Below, one piece after another: positions 27,801 to 33,706 of a stretch of DNA of 64,000 bases (position 1 is the stretch's first letter; each line of letters begins with the position of its first letter). The stretch covers positions 1 to 64,000 of the forward strand of contig JAFGSA010000002.1 in assembly GCA_016934855.1 (NCBI GenBank), in the 5' to 3' direction. The position numbers were made by a program, and so were the translations under genes. Source of the stretch: Elusimicrobiota bacterium. Lineage in GTDB: Bacteria; CG03; SLGR01; JAFGSA01. The notes beneath the pieces are model-generated. The model was not told the DNA's origin. It was given only the letters and a program-made list of their open reading frames with translations, and made no database searches.

Positions 27801-29446
27801 GTGTATGTGTTTACCCCTTCCTCTTCGAACAGGAACGAATCCACCCTGTCGGAGAGCTCCGGGTACTGGCTGTTCCTGTAGTTGAGGACTACCCTGAGGT
27901 CCAGCGCATTTTCCACTTCCCCTGAGAATGTTATCACGGGGATGCCGTTCCCGTTCTGCAGCCCGGGCGTACCCATGTCGCCTGCGCCGTAGGGCGTCGT
28001 GGCCTGGTGCCAGTTATCGGGATCGGCGTTGTTGTTACCAGGGCTGTTCAACTCGAGCGATTTACCGGCGGCCAGGGGCCATCCGGCAGCGCTGTCATAA
28101 TTTACACGGTCTATCTCGAGCCCTTCGGGATTCAGGAACACTATCTGGTCCGACGTATTCCCGAGAGAAAAACTGCCGTACGTATACTGTACGGGCGCGC
28201 CGCCGTTTAACGCGGGATCCGTGCTCTTCCCCATCAGGAGGTAACCGTTTGCCGGTATCGATACGGCGCCTACGGTATGTGAGTTCGACCCGTCGTCTCT
28301 TATTACACAGCCTTCCAGGTTTATTGCGCTGCCTGTCATGTTATAAAGTTCAACCCATTCGCCGTACGTATCGCTTGCCGATACCGGATCCTGTATGAAT
28401 TCATTTATTACTATATCTCCTGGCTGTATCGCCGCGTGCGCCGCAACAACGAATACCTCAAGGCTGATATCGCCGTAATTATTCCTGTAAGCCAGCCAGG
28501 CTGCAAGGGTATCGGTTATCCCTTCTTCATATATGATGGAGCATTCCAGGAGTTCGCCGTAGTTATATATATACTGATCGAAAAATTTATAAGACCATCC
28601 CTCCTGCCAGTAGCTGTCATCCGGGACAGGGGGTATGTTCACCGCTACCAGGCGGCAGTGTTCGGCAAAAAATTCGAGGTCATATTCTCCGTGATTGGCC
28701 CTGAATATCTTCCAGGCGGCCAGCGTATCGGAAATCCCCTCTTCGTACAGGATCGAACAGTTGAGCAATGTACCGTAGGTATAAAGATATTCTTCTCCAT
28801 CGTCAAAATAAAGCCTGTAAAGGCACCCTTCGCTGAAAAACGTATCATCCGGTATCGGGTCATCCATGTTAACGTTATAGATATCGGGATTACCGGTCCC
28901 TTCGTCATCCAGCGAAAAATCGTCACAGTATACTATCCCATCCAGGTCGTCTTCGTGATGGATATAGCCGTGGACGTAAGCCGACTGCGCGTTCTCCGGA
29001 GCGTGAAAGTTGACTATATCCACATATACCCACCTGTCTTTTACCTCGGTGCGGGCTTCTATCCTGCCTATGTTGCTTCCCGACCCGTCGGCCGTCTCGT
29101 AGAAATATACCCTGAGTTCAGCCCAATCGCACGTGGAATCAGAATCTATATATATCCAGCCCGACGCATCGTACTGGTTGTTGCCCGTTATCCCGGTGAC
29201 AAGCTGCCTTACGGAACCGTAGGTGCCGCCGACGTCTATCACCTGGCATGATCTTGAGCCTGAATGCACAACGCTGACGTCCGAAGTAACGGCCGATCCC
29301 CCGTAAGGAACCCACTCTTGCGGCGGTTCCCAGTCTTCGAAACCGGTGTTCACCAGCTTCTCAGCCGCGAATACCGGCATAGAATTTACAATAAAAGCCC
29401 CTATCAGAAAAGCAGTAAAAAACAATACCGACTTATTTTTTTTCAT
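21851..29446 (-). CDS. 2531-residue secreted mosaic protein (LTD, CBM6, Fn3-like, FlgD-like C-terminus)
   Basis: The signal peptide is at 1-27, ending MPVFA. Domains in order: a carbohydrate-binding-like sandwich (29-186); a tandem pair sharing YEEGI(S/T)DTLAAW (200-338); three lamin-tail domains with GDIVINEF and GEWVELYN (339-496, 622-781, 1014-1174); three CBM6 modules with YGGTAWA and GEWLEYTVNV (1400-1548, 1792-1941, 2067-2217); four fibronectin-like linkers; and five copies of a ~110-residue repeat ending EPxIxYP...NDF. A FlgD/T9SS-type C-terminal domain (about 2441-2531, VFPVPYKP to LASGVYIYIINDRVTGKIAI) closes it. ATG 29446 has AAAGGGGA at 7 bases; a GTG at 29488 is less likely. It is probably a cell-surface carbohydrate-binding adhesin. 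No catalytic domain is recognised, and 1549-1675 is unassigned. Confidence 0.9.
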   Translation of the reverse strand: MKKNKSVLFFTAFLIGAFIVNSMPVFAAEKLVNTGFEDWEPPQEWVPYGGSAVTSDVSVVHSGSRSCQVIDVGGTYGSVRQLVTGITGNNQYDASGWIYIDSDSTCDWAELRVYFYETADGSGSNIGRIEARTEVKDRWVYVDIVNFHAPENAQSAYVHGYIHHEDDLDGIVYCDDFSLDDEGTGNPDIYNVNMDDPIPDDTFFSEGCLYRLYFDDGEEYLYTYGTLLNCSILYEEGISDTLAAWKIFRANHGEYDLEFFAEHCRLVAVNIPPVPDDSYWQEGWSYKFFDQYIYNYGELLECSIIYEEGITDTLAAWLAYRNNYGDISLEVFVVAAHAAIQPGDIVINEFIQDPVSASDTYGEWVELYNMTGSAINLEGCVIRDDGSNSHTVGAVSIPANGYLLMGKSTDPALNGGAPVQYTYGSFSLGNTSDQIVFLNPEGLEIDRVNYDSAAGWPLAAGKSLELNSPGNNNADPDNWHQATTPYGAGDMGTPGLQNGNGIPVITFSGEVENALDLRVVLNYRNSQYPELSDRVDSFLFEEEGVNTYTFTNVPVMEAPYYFYIVLENGNGQQLSTDYVAVCGSPAVPDNDNMREPVIRYPEGLSDGSYSGNDFVPLNSLPIKPGDVVINEFMQDPTMVSDTTGEWVELYNKTAVAIDLAGCVIKDDGSNTHTIGAVSIPANGYLVMGRSTDTAANGGAPVQYVYGTYSLVSTDDEIVLLNPQGVEIDRVNYDSSAGWPIVPGRSAELVHMLEDNSVASNWHESMRVYGLGDYGTPGAYNGGYVHVHNHDADNIGETSARLGGYFEYRVPQYPVESLTVRVYYGRSDGGTDPGAWEYSDSVSPDQGDLYYNAEDLLPGTQYYYRWYASYLGIDIDWADEATSFTTGGTPPPVVSFTGEVTAEGGSHVGLRVVLNYRNSQDPELSDIVDSHVFEDPDDRTYSFMYLPVMEAPYYYYLVLSKEDGTQLDYNCYAACDPPASADNDYLREPIIRFPEGLEQGIYDNNNFVPESIVSIHPGDIVINEFISNPAAVSDTLGEWVELYNPSNNPVNLTGSVIRDNGSSVHTISGLTIPAQDYLVLGRSTDTSVNGGVAVDYIYGSFSLGNTADQIVLKNPQGVEIDRVDYDGAAGWPLEAGKSAELSSPAADNNNPANWQAAEIQYGAGDYGTPGEENGAEVNPVLDLSGRVEAAQGLQVEVWTILDADPELNEVVYTHLFEEGDTYSFTGPADISPWHYRIILTDGDGGQLDTDYEAVCSPPAAADNSNPREPSINYPAQMTAGIYGSNDFNIAEAVLPVPVLAKPEADGGGPGDYLVEWICNGGDPQTYDPYPLYELQEDDNADFTSPALYWPGNNSYEMVNKPAGTYYYRVRGWTAAPESDGQASGWSNIENIVVEEEQEQGPYGGTAWAVPGTIQGEDYDEGGEGIAYHDSDGVNEGGEYRSDGVDIQVCSEGGYNIGWMYEGEWIEYTVNVLSNGVYNMKLRMSSGVGGAMHVEMDGTDISGQVSVPDTGGWENWMTVEVNGISLNAGEHVMRVCVDASAFNMNYICINSPEDEYYWGYIEDMDIESEFYEAYTLMHYHVQVLNEQMMVHRDSWDPGPNPDVDLTYSMDLMTGVITHEGSESSPGDGDYSGMVSGMIGIVDLYIVYAGRAGLTSGQILQLETLRAYLADIHEPQDVLTVTNGTGATDITAVSARLNGTLVSLGTPPEFPNVRVYWGTSDGGTNESAWQHFEQLDQVDIGDFYVDLNEGNEIILEPETQYYYRCYAVAAEWGDEDWADGTESFVTLPQGTGQSPYGGTAWAIPGKIEAENYDLGGDGVAYMDTTLGNEGGAYRSDNVDIQECSDTGGGYNVGWIDNGEWLEYTVNVSQSGSYDVSLRVASGMGGTMHIEMDGAAVTGQVNIPDTGGWSIWNTVHVSGISLQAGEHVMKLFTDVSAYNLNYIDFTLSSEPDTITLTGSVEAASGLQVAVWTILDQDHELNEIVYSHLFEGADNTYTFSGPADISPWHYRIILTDGNGGQLQNDYKAVCDPPAVPDNSDPREPMINYPVELTGGTYGGNDFEIVSTGGQTPYGGTAWAIPGKIEAENYDLGGDEVAYMDTTQGNEGGAYRSDNVDIQECSDTGGGYNVGWIDTGEWLEYTVNVAETGEYKAILRVASGMGGVMHVELDGAAVTGQVNIPNTGSWGSWQTVEVGGISLTAGQHVMRLAVDTSAFNINYLEFEAGLISFTGEVQDASGLEVQLWKNDPVNPDLTRVVDTYVFGGGNAYSFTVDNADEPDNFFLLLAKAGGAILTDNYVASCDPPGIVYNRNKKEPVIIFPAGIQAAEYSGNNFYKLTAPDLAVADVDGTSQRISADGSYIISWADLRKKGVTGYELLEDDNPDFTSPKYYWCKKNRIRIKNKPSGIYYYKARSYYNNAKISSVNNDEVSEWSKVFSMTVNTVPGAPDKDNLKVFPVPYKPYIHTEGITFRGWRDEGDVKIYNICGEHVATVEKTDDITDGVVWKDTPDEGRKPEDLASGVYIYIINDRVTGKIAIIR
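23038..23248 (-). repeat. CBM6 repeat, copy nearer the C-terminus
   Basis: This segment encodes the N-terminal half of the last CBM6 module. It is about nine-tenths identical at DNA level, by eye, to 23863-24073. Shared residues run from PYGGTAWAIPGKIEAENYDL to GEWLEYTVNV with only a few substitutions. Confidence 0.8.
23863..24073 (-). repeat. CBM6 repeat, middle copy
   Basis: This is the partner of the repeat at 23038-23248, inside the second CBM6 module. The near-identity, including synonymous positions, points to a recent duplication or gene conversion between modules. The first CBM6 module (around 25,000-25,250) is clearly more diverged. Confidence 0.8.
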
Positions 29447-29503
29447 CTTGTATCCCCTTTTTGTTTCTTTCATATATTCGTATGTCATCTTTCCTCTGAT
29501 ATC

Positions 29504-29531
29504 CTTATACCAGACTGGGATGAATTTGTAA
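29504..29531 (-). promoter_or_regulatory. Weak candidate promoter of the surface-protein gene
   Basis: After the terminator of the efflux operon a new promoter is expected before the gene starting at 29446. The only candidate I see is TTACAA (29526-29531) and TATAAG (29504-29509) on the minus strand with a 16-base spacer. The -35 box is poor. The predicted leader would be about 50 bases long. Confidence 0.25.
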
Positions 29532-29532
29532 T

Positions 29533-29564
29533 GAAAAAAAATATGCAGCCATTTACGGCTGCAT
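29533..29564 (-). terminator. Rho-independent terminator of the efflux operon
   Basis: A perfect 8-base-pair stem (29543-29550 with 29557-29564, ATGCAGCC/GGCTGCAT) with a 6-base loop is followed on the minus strand by eight Ts (29534-29541). It lies about 70 bases past the stop of the LacI-like gene and faces away from it. It separates the efflux operon from the surface-protein gene. Confidence 0.85.
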
Positions 29565-29636
29565 TACATTGTATTCTGTATTATTTGCTGGATCCGGACT
29601 TTTATTGACGAGAAATATTGTGAAATATATGTAAAA

Positions 29637-30521
29637 TCATCTGGATTTCTTTCTGGCTTTCGCGGGCGCGGAGACCGAACCTCTCTCTATCAGGCGTGTT
29701 TTTATCTCCATTTTCTGTATCCCCCGTATGTCTTCTTTAATTATATTTATTATAGTGTTCACTGCTTCCTTGCCAAGATGGAAGAGCTGCTGCCTTATAG
29801 TCGTAAGAGGCGGGCAAAGGTATCCCGAGATTATTATATCATCAAAACCTATAAGGGAGATATCGTCCGGTATTTTGAGCCCTTTCTCTTCGATAGCTTT
29901 CATCGCTCCTATAGCCATAAGGTCGTTCGCGCAGAAGACAGACGTCGGGTTGCGGTTATATTTATATTTTGTTTCCAGTAACTCCTTCATCTTCACGTAG
30001 CCCGAGTCCTGGCTGAAATCGCCTGACTTTATGTATTCTTCGTTCAGTTCCATCCCGTTATTTCCGAGCGCTTTCACATATCCGCCGTATCTTTCCTTCG
30101 CGTTGGACGTGAATTCCTTGCCGTTTATGAAGGCTATCCGCCTGTGACCAAGCGATATGAGGTATTCTACCGCCCTTATAGCGCCGTTTTCGTTGTCGGT
30201 ATCAACGTAGTTGAGCCCTTCATACCTCCCGTTAACTACTACAGAAGGTATACCCATATGTTTTATCTCGGTAATATTTTTACCGGAGAGCACGGGCGCT
30301 ACAATCAGGACACCGTCGATCTTCTTGTTTTCCGCGATATCCGCGTATTTAAACCACGGGAAATACTCGCTCACGCGCTGGACTAATATGTCCCACTGGA
30401 ACAGTTCCGCCGAGGCTATGGCCCCTCTTAATATCTCCATGAAATAATAATTGCACGACCAGTTGGAGAAAAGATATGTCTCCTGGGGTATCATGATGCC
30501 GATCGTACCGTATTTTTTCAT
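29637..30521 (-). CDS. LacI/PBP1-like ligand-binding protein lacking the DNA-binding domain
   Basis: This is a 294-residue protein that matches the effector-binding core of LacI-family regulators: YGTIGIMIPQ opening, IDGVLIVAP, GIPSVVVNG, YVDTDNENGAIRAVEYL, GHRRIAFINGK, FCANDLMAIGAMKAIEEKG, DISLIGFDD and PPLTTIRQQLFHLG. The usual ~55-residue N-terminal helix-turn-helix and hinge are absent. GGTGAG lies about 7 bases before ATG 30521, and the sequence just upstream is the coding end of the RND pump, so the domain has not simply been frameshifted. There is no signal peptide. It could be a ligand-sensing partner of another regulator. It is last in the efflux operon. Confidence 0.85.
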   Translation of the reverse strand: MKKYGTIGIMIPQETYLFSNWSCNYYFMEILRGAIASAELFQWDILVQRVSEYFPWFKYADIAENKKIDGVLIVAPVLSGKNITEIKHMGIPSVVVNGRYEGLNYVDTDNENGAIRAVEYLISLGHRRIAFINGKEFTSNAKERYGGYVKALGNNGMELNEEYIKSGDFSQDSGYVKMKELLETKYKYNRNPTSVFCANDLMAIGAMKAIEEKGLKIPDDISLIGFDDIIISGYLCPPLTTIRQQLFHLGKEAVNTIINIIKEDIRGIQKMEIKTRLIERGSVSAPAKARKKSR

Positions 30522-30528
30522 TATTTTC

Positions 30529-33500
30529 TCACCAGCTTATCTTGTCCATTAATTTTTTCATCCATTCAGTCTTCATCTTTTTTATGAATCTTTCGCTGTC
30601 CAGGAATATCCCGGGTATCACAAAAAGGGTCAGGAAAGTGGAAACAAGCAAACCGCCGATAACCGTCACCGCCAGGGGAGCTCTCATCTCGGACCCCTGT
30701 CCGCCTGCTATAGCCATGGGGATGAGCCCGAGGATCGTCGTGAGCGCTGTCATGAGCACCGGCCTCAAACGCGTGAGCGATCCCTTGAGGATGGTCTGGA
30801 GCCTGTCGGCCCCCTCCTGGGCGCCGCCCGCCGCTTTGTCAATCTCGTTATAATGGCTTATCAGCACTATACCGTTATTGACGACTATGCCTCCGAGCAT
30901 GGTTATTCCCAGAAGAACCACGACGTTAAGCGATGTCCCCGTAATAAACAGGAAGATAGCCACGCCGATTATGGACAGAGGGACAGTGATGATGATTATA
31001 AAAGGCTGCCAGAGCGACTCGAACTGCGCGGCCATGATCATGTATACGAAGACCAGGGCCAGGACCAAAACGAATATAAGAGATGCGAACGATTCTTTCA
31101 TCTTCTCTCTTTCACCCGCTATCTCGATGGTATAGGCAGGATACTGCTGGACCATGTCCTGGATGTCTTCTTCCACGGCCATCAGGACCTTGCTCAAAGT
31201 GGTCCCTATATAATTGCCCGAAACCGTTATTATCTTCTGCCCCTCCTTCCTCCTTATCTCGGAACTGCTTTCATCTTCCACGAAATCCACCAGCTGGTTG
31301 AGCTCGACATCGAACTTAAGGGGGGAATGGACCAGTATCTGCCCTATCCTGTCGAAATCCTTGCTCTCGGTGCCCATAAGGCTTACTTTTATGTCTATCT
31401 GGTTGTCTTCTTCCTTCAATTTTGTGGCCACGTATCCCTTTATTGCCGTCTGAGCCGTCACCGTCACGTTCTCGGTCGAAATATCATACAGGGAGGCCCT
31501 GTCCTTGTTCACTTCCATCTTCAGTTCCGGCCGGTACCCCCTGAAAGAGGTCTTTACTCCGTATATATTGGGATTGGCGTTGAACCTGTCTTTTATTATC
31601 TCGGATATCTCTATCAGGGTGTTCATGTCTTCGCCCATTACTTCCACTGATACAGGAGCTCCGCCGCCTATCGCGGCACCGAGTACTCCTGCCTGCGTGA
31701 CATACTCTATCTCTCCCTCAAAGCTTATCAGCGAGACCCTGTCCTTCACTTTTTCTATTGTCTCCTCCTTGAAATTCTCCTCGCCTTTGCTCTGTACCAT
31801 TATCTCGGCCTGGTTCGGTCCCATTATCGAATATCCGACGCTTCCCGAACTGCCCTTGGAAGAACCTATCGTCGTGGTTATATCTCCCACTTCAGGAACG
31901 CTGGCTATCGCGGCCTCTATCTGCCTGACCAGTCTATCCGTTGCTTCGAGCTGGGTTCCCGGCGGCAGCTCAATCTTGACCATGAACTCGCGCTGTTCGG
32001 TCTGCGGCATGAACTCCTTGTTGAGTCTAAGAAGAAGCACTATGCTTCCGAAAAACATGGCGGTTATTATAAAGTAAAAGAATAACCTTTTACTTAAAAA
32101 CACCGTCAGCATCCTGCTGTAATAATCCTTCATAACCTCGCCCCAGGCAGGCTCCTCGTATTTTCCCCCTTTATTCGCTGAAGTCAGCCTCGGCACCAGC
32201 GATATCGCGACTCCCAGCGACGTCACGAGCGAGTATGTCACGGTATACGCCAGTTCTTTGAACAGCTGCCCGGCGACACCGGCCAGGAATATAAACGGGA
32301 AAAATACGGTAATGGTAGTAAGGGTAGATGAAGTTATCGCTCCCCCCACTTCGACGGTCCCTTCTATCGCGCTGAGCTCAGGCCCCTTGTTTTCTTCTAT
32401 GTTTTTGCGGTAGATGTTCTCCAGAACCACGATAGAGTTGTCTACGAGCATACCCACTCCCAGAGCCAGCCCGCCGAGCGACATCATGTTTATCGTTATC
32501 TTCTGGAAATACATCAGTATGAATGTGCCCACAAGTGAAACTGGGATCGTCACCGAGACTATTATCGAGTTCTTGATGTTCTTCATGAAAATAAGGAGGA
32601 TGAAAAAGGCCAGCACGCCCCCCTGTATCGCGGAATCGGCCACGCCCTTGATGGATTCTTCGACAAATTCGGACTGATCGTACACTATTTTCACCCTGTA
32701 ATCGTTAGGAAGCTTAGTGCTCAGTTCTTCCATCTTTTTCCTGATGAGTTTCGTCAGCTTTATAATGTTCGCGCCCGACTGTTTTTTAACCGAGACGGAA
32801 AGAGATTCCTCGTTATTATGCCTGAATATACTCTCCTGCTTCTTAAAAGTGTCCGTCACCCTGGCCACGTCCGAGAGATGTATGATGCCTTTCGGCGTCT
32901 CTTCGCTGAGCATGGCAAGCCACGGGATCTCTATCTCCTCGAAGTACTGGACCCTGACAGGAGTATTTTTTATGTCTTCTATGGTCTCGTATTCTCCCAT
33001 GCTTCGTATGAGATATTCGTAGAATCTCTTTTTGATAGTACCGGCAGGATACGCAAGATTCGCCTTTTTCAGGATATCCACTATTTCAAGCAGCGATACT
33101 TCCGTCGAGCCCAGCCTTGTCTGGTCCACCTCCACCACGATCTCCCTCTCCCTTCCGCCTTTTATTTCCACGGAAGCGACACCGTCCAGCTTTTCCAGAT
33201 TGTTCTTTATGACATTCTCGACTATCTGTTTCATCTTGTAGAGCGATTCGGGATCGGTCTTTCCCGACCTGGAAGATATCAGTATCGACATTACAGGGAG
33301 TTCGAAGGGATTGAACTTCATCACGATAGGCTCCTGACAATTCCTGGGGAGCCGTCCCTTGATGAGGTCTATCTTTTCCCTCACATCCATTGAAGCGAAA
33401 TCCATATTCGTGCCCCAGTTGAACTCCGCCATTACGAGAGAAAGTCCCTCGCGGGAGATGGAGCTTACGCCCTTGAGCCTGCTGACCGTACCGACGGTAT

Positions 33501-33705
33501 CTTCTATTACCTTCGTGACCAGCTTTTCTATCTCTTCCGGCGTCGCGTTCTCATAGAGCGTTATGACAGTTATCTGAGGATAAGTCAGAGAGGGCAGAAG
33601 TTCCCTGGGCGTCTTGAAAAGGGAGATCATACCCATAATTATAACCCCGACAAAAAACATTATCGTGGTCACGGGTCTTTTTACAGCAAGCTCTGTTATT
33701 TGCAT
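30529..33705 (-). CDS. RND efflux pump, second subunit (AcrB/HAE1 family)
   Basis: This is a 1058-residue inner-membrane transporter with the duplicated RND layout: TM1 at 13-30, a large periplasmic loop, six TMs from about 340, a second loop, and the final TM bundle. The TM4 proton-relay region reads GVGMLVDNSIVVLEN, keeping the first of AcrB's two aspartates with Asn at the second; the TM10 position of AcrB Lys940 is Asn in GGIVVNNGIVLIS. Both are common in multidrug-type relatives. The gene starts 1 base after the other RND gene, so the two may form a mixed trimer as MdtB/MdtC do. The substrate is unknown. Confidence 0.9.
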   Translation of the reverse strand: MQITELAVKRPVTTIMFFVGVIIMGMISLFKTPRELLPSLTYPQITVITLYENATPEEIEKLVTKVIEDTVGTVSRLKGVSSISREGLSLVMAEFNWGTNMDFASMDVREKIDLIKGRLPRNCQEPIVMKFNPFELPVMSILISSRSGKTDPESLYKMKQIVENVIKNNLEKLDGVASVEIKGGREREIVVEVDQTRLGSTEVSLLEIVDILKKANLAYPAGTIKKRFYEYLIRSMGEYETIEDIKNTPVRVQYFEEIEIPWLAMLSEETPKGIIHLSDVARVTDTFKKQESIFRHNNEESLSVSVKKQSGANIIKLTKLIRKKMEELSTKLPNDYRVKIVYDQSEFVEESIKGVADSAIQGGVLAFFILLIFMKNIKNSIIVSVTIPVSLVGTFILMYFQKITINMMSLGGLALGVGMLVDNSIVVLENIYRKNIEENKGPELSAIEGTVEVGGAITSSTLTTITVFFPFIFLAGVAGQLFKELAYTVTYSLVTSLGVAISLVPRLTSANKGGKYEEPAWGEVMKDYYSRMLTVFLSKRLFFYFIITAMFFGSIVLLLRLNKEFMPQTEQREFMVKIELPPGTQLEATDRLVRQIEAAIASVPEVGDITTTIGSSKGSSGSVGYSIMGPNQAEIMVQSKGEENFKEETIEKVKDRVSLISFEGEIEYVTQAGVLGAAIGGGAPVSVEVMGEDMNTLIEISEIIKDRFNANPNIYGVKTSFRGYRPELKMEVNKDRASLYDISTENVTVTAQTAIKGYVATKLKEEDNQIDIKVSLMGTESKDFDRIGQILVHSPLKFDVELNQLVDFVEDESSSEIRRKEGQKIITVSGNYIGTTLSKVLMAVEEDIQDMVQQYPAYTIEIAGEREKMKESFASLIFVLVLALVFVYMIMAAQFESLWQPFIIIITVPLSIIGVAIFLFITGTSLNVVVLLGITMLGGIVVNNGIVLISHYNEIDKAAGGAQEGADRLQTILKGSLTRLRPVLMTALTTILGLIPMAIAGGQGSEMRAPLAVTVIGGLLVSTFLTLFVIPGIFLDSERFIKKMKTEWMKKLMDKISW

Positions 33706-33706
33706 C

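Noticed and set aside
30522..30700. A hidden helix-turn-helix for the LacI-like protein in another frame upstream
   Set aside because: This stretch encodes the conserved C-terminal membrane helices of the RND pump; no alternative frame gives an HTH-like sequence.
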